A stretch of 64,000 nucleotides of DNA from Paraburkholderia sp. Ac-20340 (lineage in GTDB: Bacteria; Pseudomonadota; Gammaproteobacteria; Burkholderiales; Burkholderiaceae). Positions 44,191-51,172 of the stretch are shown here, in pieces. The stretch spans positions 1-64,000 of the forward strand of contig NZ_JAAGPR010000023.1 of NCBI RefSeq assembly GCF_017104965.1, in the 5' to 3' direction. How positions within the stretch are numbered: the stretch's first letter is position 1; the number at the start of each line of letters is the position of its first letter. The notes under the pieces were generated by a model, which was not told the origin of the DNA, made no database searches, and saw only the letters and a program-made list of their open reading frames with translations. Made by a program: the position numbers and the translations under genes.

Positions 44191-44843
44191 TACGCCTCCC
44201 ACACAAGCAGGCGCACCGGCGTGGGGTTATAGCCGTTGCAGGGATTGTTCAATTGCGGACAGTTCGAGATCAGCACGGTGACATCTTCTTCCGCGCGTAC
44301 TTCGACATATTTCCCCGGCGCGGAAATACCATCTTCGAACGTGAGTTTCCCTAGCGGCGTCACCGGCACGTTCATAAAGAAGTTGATATTGCTGACGAGA
44401 TCGCGCTTGCCTAGCAGCGCGGCTGCGCCACAGGTGCAATGCGCGAGTGCGTTGAGATAACTATCGCGGCAGCTATGCATATGACGCTTGTCGAGCGCAT
44501 AACGCACCGTGTTGCTTTCGGCCGCACAGGCGCCACCGAGCGTGTCATGACGCCCGCAGGTATCCGCGACAATCGTCAACATGGGACGACCGAGATTCGA
44601 CATCAGCACGCTGCCCGCGCTCAGATAAAGATTGCGCTGCGCGCGAATGGTGTCCTGCGCGCTATAGCGTTCGGCGGGATCATCGCTGCGATAGAACAGC
44701 GTATCGACAGCCTGATTGCCTTCGAGATCGATAATACGCAGCGTCTGGCCGCGCTTGAGGTCATACAGCCACGGCTCGCCGGCAGGCAACGTGACATCGT
44801 GATGGGCGTGGCGCTCGTCGAGCGCGCTTTCGATAATCGGCAT
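44190..44843 (-). CDS. urea-amidolyase-associated protein 2 (carboxyguanidine deiminase subunit)
   Basis: 217 residues, DUF1989. Contains Y-D-L-K-R-G-Q-T-L-R-I-I-D-L-E-G-N-Q-A-V-D and multiple Cys (D-T-C-G-R-H-D-T-L-G-G-A-C, S-C-R-D, H-C-T-C-G) likely to bind zinc. With UAAP1 it forms a heteromeric carboxyguanidine deiminase (CgdAB) that yields allophanate for AtzF. It starts 9 bp after UAAP1. Confidence 0.9.
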   Translation of the reverse strand: MPIIESALDERHAHHDVTLPAGEPWLYDLKRGQTLRIIDLEGNQAVDTLFYRSDDPAERYSAQDTIRAQRNLYLSAGSVLMSNLGRPMLTIVADTCGRHDTLGGACAAESNTVRYALDKRHMHSCRDSYLNALAHCTCGAAALLGKRDLVSNINFFMNVPVTPLGKLTFEDGISAPGKYVEVRAEEDVTVLISNCPQLNNPCNGYNPTPVRLLVWEA

Positions 44844-44852
44844 GGCGGCTCC

Positions 44853-45620
44853 TCAGGCGAACAGGCGGTCGGTGTTGACGAATGCGCGGCCGTTTTCGGC
44901 ACTGGACGTGCGGCAAAAGTCGTCGGCGGGCGCGCAGGCATCGGCGTCATATGCGCGCCATGCAATGAGTTTCACCGGCTTCGGCGCATAGTCGCCTTGC
45001 GGATCGAGCGGATGCGGCGCCGTAGAAAACGCCGCGAGCGTATTCATTTCGAAACGCAGATCGATGGCCGCGCCAGCATGCGAATGGTGCGGAATGTATT
45101 CGAGCGCGCCATCGTCGCCCACCGCGACCTTGCTGAAGAAATTCACATTGGCGACGAGATCGCGCGCACTCAAACCATATTTCGCGAGTTCGAGAATGAG
45201 GCTGTCACGGCCGTTGCGAATCATGGCATTGCGATGATCCTGATAGCGTTTTTCGCCGTATTTGCGCGCGAAAAACGCCGCTTCGCCAACGCCGCCGAGC
45301 GGATCGTGCCAGCCCAGCGTATCGCCCGTGATGGACGCAATGACGCGACCCATATCGGTATGCAATGCGTGGCCGCGCGTGAGATGGGCAGTGTGCTGCG
45401 CCTTGAGCGTATCCGCCATGTTGTAGCGTTCGAGCGGATCTTCCTGACGATGAAACACAGCGGCGAGATTCGCACCGCCTTCGATATCGACGATACTCAG
45501 CGTGAGACCGCGGCGCAAAATGCCGGACCAATGTGTGCCCGCAGGGATCACGGCTTCCCAGAGCGGTTCCTGAGCGGGTAATTGAGTCGGCGCGACTTCA
45601 GCGTGGAGGCTGGACGGCAT
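44853..45620 (-). CDS. urea-amidolyase-associated protein 1 (carboxyguanidine deiminase subunit)
   Basis: 255 residues, DUF1989, paralogous to UAAP2: S-I-V-D-I-E-G-G-A-N-L-A-A-V-F, H-T-D-M-G-R-V, D-T-L-G-W-H-D-P-L-G-G and N-V-N-F-F-S-K-V. First gene of the guanidine operon. Its ATG (45620) follows AGGAGCCTCC, a strong Shine-Dalgarno segment that can pair with the riboswitch P2 arm upstream. Confidence 0.9.
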   Translation of the reverse strand: MPSSLHAEVAPTQLPAQEPLWEAVIPAGTHWSGILRRGLTLSIVDIEGGANLAAVFHRQEDPLERYNMADTLKAQHTAHLTRGHALHTDMGRVIASITGDTLGWHDPLGGVGEAAFFARKYGEKRYQDHRNAMIRNGRDSLILELAKYGLSARDLVANVNFFSKVAVGDDGALEYIPHHSHAGAAIDLRFEMNTLAAFSTAPHPLDPQGDYAPKPVKLIAWRAYDADACAPADDFCRTSSAENGRAFVNTDRLFA

Positions 45621-45673
45621 GGAGGCTCCTGATGGCGAAGGGAATAAGCGTGAGAGGGCGATCAGACGACATC

Positions 45674-45824
45674 GCGACCTCCCGGGCTTTTATCCCTCCG
45701 TGGAGCCTCGGCACCGCCCTCGAAACGAAGGTGGGAGACGAGACCGGATTGCTCTCGGACCAGGCATCGGGCACAGAACTGAAACCAGCATCGTCCTGCG
45801 CAGCGACCGGAACCCTAGCGATCC
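45674..45824 (-). promoter_or_regulatory. guanidine-I (ykkC) riboswitch
   Basis: On the minus strand, 55 nt before UAAP1, the leader contains the conserved blocks of the ykkC/guanidine-I aptamer in order: CUAGGGUUCCG (about 45818 downward), CUGGUCCGAGAG (about 45765-45754), and CCACGGAGGGAU followed by AAAAGCCCGGGAG (45702-45679). The P2 arms can be drawn as GGUCUCG (45745-45739) and CGAGGCU (45710-45704). It binds guanidinium and activates detoxification/assimilation genes. No terminator hairpin with a U-tract follows, so control is probably at translation initiation. Confidence 0.93.
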
Positions 45825-46282
45825 TAAGATGATGCAAATTACTTCGCACCTCTCGCCAGGTCATTTAGCGAGATTTGTGCCAGTGAGCGAACGAGACTCG
45901 CCATGCCTTGTGACGAAAGGGTTTTGCGGGCAATGTGCCCTGCTCGCTTTCGGTTCGCATACGCCCTATGTTGGTGATTCATGCGCTGCAGATGAACCGC
46001 ACGGCACTATTTGTGGGCGTAATTTTTAGTGTTTTCAGGGCGCGACGTCGCCAATGTCGATGGCACGGCTGTTGCGTTCAGTGCGATCGTTCTGAATCCG
46101 CTTCGAGATCGCCCATGTCCGCTACTCACCGCCTGCGCCAATTCCTTTATTCGATTTTTTCTGCGCGATTCATCGAATTGCAACGTCATGGTGCTAGCCC
46201 GGCGAAAAGCGATATGAGCAAGCGCGCCTGACAAAGCAGCTTGCCGATACCTTGATCGCCGGGTCTATCACCGGGCGCTACA
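45825..46282. other. 458-bp intergenic region upstream of the riboswitch
   Basis: It must contain the promoter for the guanidine operon on the minus strand. Short open frames exist (for example 45935-46231 on +) but lack ribosome sites and resemble no family. An AT-richer stretch around 46021-46040 and 46140-46160 suggests old decayed sequence. No gene is supported. Confidence 0.5.
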
Positions 46283-46468
46283 TCAGCTATCGGATTTCAG
46301 TTTTCCGCCGGTTGCCCAAGCGTCTTTCGCGATCTCCGTAAACACGATTTCGACGACCTCCGGCGGACACGCCAAGGTTTCCACGAACACGTTCGTGATT
46401 CCCCGCGCCAGTTCACGCTTTTGTTCGAGCGTCTTCCCCGGGTGCATTTCGATTCGCAAGATAGGCAT
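46283..46468 (-). CDS. 4-oxalocrotonate tautomerase family protein
   Basis: 61 residues. It begins M-P-I-L-R-I-E-M, so Pro1 becomes the catalytic base after Met removal, and ends with the family pattern W-A-T-G-G-K-L. The interior K-R-E-L-A-R-G-I-T-N-V matches 4-OT monomers, which assemble as hexamers. Divergent (111 bp) from the LysR gene at 46580, its probable regulator. Substrate unknown. Confidence 0.88.
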   Translation of the reverse strand: MPILRIEMHPGKTLEQKRELARGITNVFVETLACPPEVVEIVFTEIAKDAWATGGKLKSDS

Positions 46469-46579
46469 AATGACTCCGTTTCACCGCGTCCCATCGACGC
46501 GGACGCAGTCATTATGGGGAAGCGCGCAGCATGGATAAACGGGCATTGAGTTGGGACACCCCGAACCGCGGGGTATCGA

Positions 46580-47476
46580 ATGGCGGATAAGTTAGCGGGC
46601 ATGCAAATGTTTGTCCGCGTGGTCGAATCCGGGAGTTTTGCAGCCGCCGCCGCACTGAGTAACGTGACCGCCACGATGGCTGCAAAGCACGTGCGCGAAA
46701 TCGAAGAGCGGCTTGGCGCACGACTGCTTCATCGCACTACCCGTCAGCACCAGCTCACTGAAATCGGCGCGCTTTACTACGAGCGCTGCAAACGCGCACT
46801 GTATGAATTCGAACAGGCTGAAGCCAGTGCCGCCGAATTGCGCAGCAGCCCGCGCGGCAGACTGAAAATCGTCGCGCCGGTCAGCTTCGGCAGCGAAAAA
46901 CTGGCGCCGGTTCTGGCCGATTATCTCGAACGTCATCCCGAAGTCAGCGTCGACCTGACACTCGATAATGCGCCAGTCGACCTGATGCGCGAGGGTTATC
47001 ACCTCGCCATTCATGTCGGCGAAATCGATAGCGCGGATCTGGTCGCGCATCCGTTACACGCTTATCGGCGCGTTCTGGCGGCGGCGCCCTCGTACCTCGA
47101 ACAGCATGGTCATCCGCCAACGCCGGAGCAATTGCGCGAGCACGCCTGCCTTGGCCTGTCGTACTGGAAAAAGAAGGAATTCTTCTGGACCCTGACGGGG
47201 CCGCAGCAGCAGATGTGCCATGTGCCTGTCGATGGTCGTTTAAGCGCGAACGACGGCCGTGCATTACGCGCCGCGGCGCTGCGCGGCACCGGCATCGTGC
47301 TGCAACCGGAAATGCTGCTGGAAAACGATCTGGCTGAAGGCCGCCTCGTTGCCGTGCTGCCCGAATGGAGTCATGTGCCTACGCCGATGCATCTCGTGCA
47401 TTCGCGCGATGTGCGACCGACTGCGATGCTGCGCACCGCTATCGATTTCCTGGTCAAACGCTTCGCCGGTGAATAG
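46580..47476 (+). CDS. LysR family transcriptional regulator
   Basis: 298 residues; DNA-binding domain about 1-60 (M-A-D-K-L-A-G-M-Q-M-F-V-R-V-V-E-S-G-S-F). The helix-turn-helix reads L-S-N-V-T-A-T-M-A-A-K-H-V, typical of the DsdC-distinct CrgA/AaeR-like LysR branch. Effector domain about 88-295. It is divergent from the 4-OT tautomerase. Confidence 0.9.
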   Translation: MADKLAGMQMFVRVVESGSFAAAAALSNVTATMAAKHVREIEERLGARLLHRTTRQHQLTEIGALYYERCKRALYEFEQAEASAAELRSSPRGRLKIVAPVSFGSEKLAPVLADYLERHPEVSVDLTLDNAPVDLMREGYHLAIHVGEIDSADLVAHPLHAYRRVLAAAPSYLEQHGHPPTPEQLREHACLGLSYWKKKEFFWTLTGPQQQMCHVPVDGRLSANDGRALRAAALRGTGIVLQPEMLLENDLAEGRLVAVLPEWSHVPTPMHLVHSRDVRPTAMLRTAIDFLVKRFAGE

Positions 47477-47484
47477 CAATTTAT

Positions 47485-47547
47485 ATAGCGATGCGAAATG
47501 GTTTTGCCATTTTCATTTATCTCGCTTCGCATAAAAGACATCGCTAT
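47485..47547 (+). other. nested inverted repeats after the LysR gene
   Basis: ATAGCGATG (47485-47493) pairs with CATCGCTAT (47539-47547); inside, ATGCGAA (47491-47497) can pair with TTCGCAT (47526-47532), and ATGG/CCAT form a small inner hairpin (47498-47510). It is AT-richer than its surroundings. It may be a terminator-like or structured RNA element. The rest of the 301-bp gap up to 47777 holds no gene. Confidence 0.35.
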
Positions 47548-47777
47548 TTCACAGACTCACTATGCACGCTGATTGACGGGAAGCCGCTGCCACGCGGCTC
47601 TCGCATTTTCCCCTTGCTGCGTTGCACAAGCTCGCCTATACCACTAGGGCGTCGGCGGGGCGACGGCTCGCGCAGCCAGTCGAATGGACCTCATTGCACC
47701 GCACGATGCCTCATTGCAGCCAGCAGGCAAGCCGGCCACCGATGCCGGAATGCCATTGAAACGGGGGAGTCAGCATC

Positions 47778-48839
47778 ATGCAACTCGGTATTTCGCCCAA
47801 GGTCGAGAAATTGGGCCGTTATGCGGTTCAAAAAGGCAAGAGTTCCATTTCCGGATTATCGTCCGGTGCATTCATGACGGTGCAACTGCATCTCGCGCAT
47901 TCAGCAAGTTTCAGCGGCGTGGGCGTGATTGCAGGCGGTCCTTTCCGTTGCGCCGAATCGTTTCGCGGCGCAGCGCCGCTCGCCGAAGACGCCTACGTGC
48001 AGAGCGCGGAATACATCTGCATGAGCCCGCTCACGGCCGCTACCGGGCCCGATGCCAGCCGCCTCGCCAATCTCGCGCGCAGCACCGCGGATGCCGGCAA
48101 AATCGATGCGATCGCCAATCTGCAGGACGATCGCGTCTTTCTCTTTTCGGGTACGGAAGATTCGGTCGTGCATTCGACCGTGGTGAAATGCACGGAGTTG
48201 TTTTACCGGCAACTGGGCGTCAAGACGCTCACGTTCGACGGCACCGTACCCGCCGGCCATTGCATCGTCACCAACAATCCCGAAGACTCGCTGCTGAAGC
48301 TGAATCAGCCGCCTTATATCAATCGCGGCGACGGCATGCTCTCGCATGAAATCCTGCACTATCTCTACGACGATCTCGCTCCGCCGACCGATCGCCCGAC
48401 CGGACGTATCGTGCGTTTCGACCAGCGCGAGTTCTTCGATAACGAAGCGCGTGCGAGCATGAGCGATTTCGGTTACGCCTACATTCCGCGCGCCGTGGAA
48501 CTCGAAGGCAAACCCGCGCGCGTACATATCGTGTTGCATGGCTGCAAGCAGGGTTATGGCTTCGTGAATTTCGTCAATGGGCGCGAAGACGTGCTCAATC
48601 AGGTGAGCTATGGCAATCGCTATATCACCACCACGGGCTACAACGAAATCGCCGATAGCAACGACATCATCGTGCTCTATCCGCAAGCCACGGGTTCGGA
48701 CGGCACGGTGCAAAACCCCGACGGTTGCTGGGACTGGTGGGGCTATACGAGCCCTGATCCGCAAGCGCCCGATTACTACTCTCGCGACGCGATCCAGATT
48801 CGTGCGATCCATCGCATGCTGACCCAGCTCGGCGGTTGA
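47778..48839 (+). CDS. PHB-depolymerase-like esterase without signal peptide
   Basis: 353 residues. Nucleophile elbow S-G-L-S-S-G-A-F-M-T-V-Q (Ser in the G-L-S-S-G lipase box, near residue 31), then V-F-L-F-S-G-T-E-D-S-V-V and catalytic-type His in P-A-G-H-C. The C-terminal half repeats depolymerase wording (V-L-H-G-C-K-Q-G-Y, D-I-I-V-L-Y-P-Q-A, N-P-D-G-C-W-D-W-W-G-Y). This matches type-2 PHB depolymerases, but the N-terminus has no leader, so it should act on intracellular PHB, as PhaZd enzymes of Cupriavidus do. GGGGGAG precedes the ATG. Confidence 0.85.
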   Translation: MQLGISPKVEKLGRYAVQKGKSSISGLSSGAFMTVQLHLAHSASFSGVGVIAGGPFRCAESFRGAAPLAEDAYVQSAEYICMSPLTAATGPDASRLANLARSTADAGKIDAIANLQDDRVFLFSGTEDSVVHSTVVKCTELFYRQLGVKTLTFDGTVPAGHCIVTNNPEDSLLKLNQPPYINRGDGMLSHEILHYLYDDLAPPTDRPTGRIVRFDQREFFDNEARASMSDFGYAYIPRAVELEGKPARVHIVLHGCKQGYGFVNFVNGREDVLNQVSYGNRYITTTGYNEIADSNDIIVLYPQATGSDGTVQNPDGCWDWWGYTSPDPQAPDYYSRDAIQIRAIHRMLTQLGG

Positions 48840-48881
48840 GCGCGGCGCCGGTCATTCCACTTCTTTCGATGTGAGCCTTCC

Positions 48882-49400
48882 ATGAATCAGATGATCACCG
48901 AACCGGCCGCGTTCTTGCCGGCAGCGCTCGACCTCGCGCAGACTGCTCCCGCCGCGCATGCGGCCACGATCAGCGATTTCGCGCGCGCGCATGTGCTGTT
49001 GCAGGGCTGGGCGCAACGCGCCGCTATCAATGGCGCGGATACGACCAAACTGTTGGCCTCGGGCATGCTGTTCGTATTCGCGGGCGAGTTGCTCGACATG
49101 CAGCGCGCGACCTATGAACGCTTTATCAAGCAACAGGGCGCAACGCTCGAAGACTGGGTCGAATGGGGCCATCAGCGTGCGCAATTGCGCGGCGCGAATA
49201 CCATGACGAAGCTGATGGAACAGGAGATGAATCTGGTTGGCCGGATCGGCCAGATCTTTACGGATCAGCTCACCAATCTTATGGCGCTGCAGGAGAACGT
49301 GGAAATCGCTTATGGGTTCTGGCTGAGCCAGAAGCTTGGCGGCGCATCCACGAGCCGCGTGGCGGCCGCTGCATGGTCGGGGCAGGCGCAGGCGGTTTGA
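48882..49400 (+). CDS. helical phasin-like protein
   Basis: 172 residues, all helical and amphipathic, no export signal, 42 bp after the PHB-depolymerase-like gene. The size, absence of Cys, repeated Q/L/A heptads and its partner suggest a granule-associated phasin or a depolymerase accessory protein. I do not see a decisive phasin signature, so the call rests on context. Confidence 0.55.
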   Translation: MNQMITEPAAFLPAALDLAQTAPAAHAATISDFARAHVLLQGWAQRAAINGADTTKLLASGMLFVFAGELLDMQRATYERFIKQQGATLEDWVEWGHQRAQLRGANTMTKLMEQEMNLVGRIGQIFTDQLTNLMALQENVEIAYGFWLSQKLGGASTSRVAAAAWSGQAQAV

Positions 49401-49434
49401 GGCTGGCGACACACCCTCGCAGAAAACTGAATAC

Positions 49435-49470
49435 AACGCCGCCGGCAACCTCCTATGCCGACGGCGTTTT
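49435..49470 (+). terminator. intrinsic terminator after the phasin-like gene
   Basis: A 13-bp stem with one mismatch, 5' arm 49435-49447 and 3' arm 49456-49468, with an 8-nt loop, runs into TTTT. Confidence 0.8.
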
Positions 49471-49682
49471 CTATTGCGCTCTCTTTCTTTAAACGCGTTC
49501 GCGAGATTTGATCCGATATTGCCGATTGTGAATTTATTTTCATCTTCGCGCGCATCCCGCTGGCGCGGGGCACCGGCCTGGATGAATTTCTCTTCATGTT
49601 GTTGCTGGGGTTTTGTAGCAAAGCCTCCGCTATCGTGCGTTCCGTGGGCGCTTCGCCCTCCTCTGATATTTAAAGGAACGTC

Positions 49683-49949
49683 ATGAAGATCGCTATTCAA
49701 TTCGGTATCGCCGCCACGCTGCTCGTTTCGGCTCTCGCTCACGCGCAATCGGCACCGCAAGCCTCGCATCAGGCTGGCATCGCAGCGCAAACCGCAACCC
49801 AGATCCAAACCGCCGACAACACGTGGGTGCCGCCTTATGGCCAGCCCGTCGCGCAGAAAACCCGCGCGCAGGTCTATCAGGAACTGATCCAGGCCGAAAA
49901 CGACGGCCAGCTGGCTTATCTGGATTCGGTGGTGTTTGCGCATTCGTGA
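49683..49949 (+). CDS. DUF4148 secreted protein
   Basis: 88 residues with a signal peptide (cleaved after A-H-A, near residue 21). The C-terminal block K-T-R-A-Q-V-Y-Q-E-L-I-Q-A-E-N-D-G-Q-L-A-Y-L-D-S defines DUF4148, a family expanded in Burkholderiales genomes and thought to be periplasmic. Function unknown. Ribosome site AAAGGAACG precedes the ATG. Confidence 0.85.
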   Translation: MKIAIQFGIAATLLVSALAHAQSAPQASHQAGIAAQTATQIQTADNTWVPPYGQPVAQKTRAQVYQELIQAENDGQLAYLDSVVFAHS

Positions 49950-50035
49950 TGGTGCACGGGCGCGGGTGGGCCTATGCGATGTATGCCCTTTTTGCGCAAT
50001 GGGCTATTTCAGCCATTCCCGCTCCGGCAGCCGAA

Positions 50036-51040
50036 CTATCGGTGCCCGCCCATCCCGCCGCCCGAACCCATTCTGACGCTTGACCCGCTACCGCTGAACG
50101 ACGAGCCTTGCATCGTGGCCACCGCATCGCTGGAACTGGACTGGCTGTCGTCCAGCAGGAGATCGCTCGCGCTGTTGCGATTGCGCCGCAGGCTCGTGCC
50201 TGTAGCACTCGAACGAAGAGCCGTATCGAACGCTCCCAGCCCACTGGCGTTATGCGCCGGCTGCCTGTGCGTGGCGTCTACGTTCACCGGGGGATGCGCG
50301 CCATAAACGTATCCCTGCTCCACACCCACCACCAGGCTCGCGCCAACGGCGCCGCAACCGGTGCTGATCACCGCGGCCTCCTGCGTGAACGAGCCCATCG
50401 TCCCCACACCCATCGACATCTGACCGCTCACCGCCACCGGCGCGCATTGCGCCGCGACGAAGACAATGCCGCTCTCCGGCACGATCACATCGACAAACGT
50501 CGTCCCGCCGATAACCAGGCTGGCCAGTTTGCCCGGCGCAAGCACGCCGCCATGTGCCGCGCCGGTCGTCACGAAATCGATATCGACCGCAAAACCCGTC
50601 AGCCGGTTCGCATGCGCGGGTAACGGAACGGAATATGCCGCATCACGCGGCCCATCGTCGATACCTGCAAAGTTGCCGCCGCGAGTCGTTATCCGAAAGC
50701 CGATTCCAGGGAGATTCGTCGTATAGACCTTGCCCAGTCCTGCGCTCACATCCGCGGGTGCCGATATACGCAATTCACGCATGTTCTTCGGGCCATTACA
50801 CGTGAACGGAATGTCGCTGACGATAGTGGCATGCGTCGAGCCAACCCGCGTTCCCACCGGCGCGTTGAGCGGCACGGTAATCTGCACGGGCGCAAGCGGC
50901 AGGACGACGGCAGCCGGCTCGGCGGTTGGACGGCAATCGGCGTGCGCCAAGGTCGAGCCGCAACAACTCGCAAGCAATGCCATTGCAAGCGTCAACCCGC
51001 GCGCACCGCGGCATGCATACGATTCGATCAGACGGAGCAT
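50036..51040 (-). CDS. fimbrial-type adhesin/pilin protein with Ser/Gly-rich tail (orphan)
   Basis: 334 residues from the ATG at 51040 (an in-frame ATG at 51100 is possible). Signal peptide ends at L-A-H-A before D-C-R-P. A beta-rich N-terminal domain resembles chaperone-usher tip adhesins: I-P-F-T-C-N-G-P, L-P-G-I-G-F-R-I-T, G-F-A-V-D-I-D-F-V-T-T. A second, pilin-like part starts at A-A-Q-C-A-P-V-A-V, but then breaks into a low-complexity tail (S-S-S-S-D and M-G-S-G-G-G-M-G-G-H-R) rather than the usual C-terminal beta-zipper. No usher or chaperone gene is adjacent. Confidence 0.6.
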   Translation of the reverse strand: MLRLIESYACRGARGLTLAMALLASCCGSTLAHADCRPTAEPAAVVLPLAPVQITVPLNAPVGTRVGSTHATIVSDIPFTCNGPKNMRELRISAPADVSAGLGKVYTTNLPGIGFRITTRGGNFAGIDDGPRDAAYSVPLPAHANRLTGFAVDIDFVTTGAAHGGVLAPGKLASLVIGGTTFVDVIVPESGIVFVAAQCAPVAVSGQMSMGVGTMGSFTQEAAVISTGCGAVGASLVVGVEQGYVYGAHPPVNVDATHRQPAHNASGLGAFDTALRSSATGTSLRRNRNSASDLLLDDSQSSSSDAVATMQGSSFSGSGSSVRMGSGGGMGGHR

Positions 51041-51172
51041 CTTCGGAAAAAGGTCAATGAAGCTGACCGATTTTACGGCACCGTCGATTCGGTGCTTCAT
51101 GTGCCGTTTTACCGATTCTTACCGCAGCATGGTGGTGAAAAACGTGCGGAACGCAGGGATTGAAACGGCATA

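Noticed and set aside
45935..46231. Open frames in the gap upstream of the riboswitch
   Set aside because: No ribosome sites, no homology and no codon bias on either strand.
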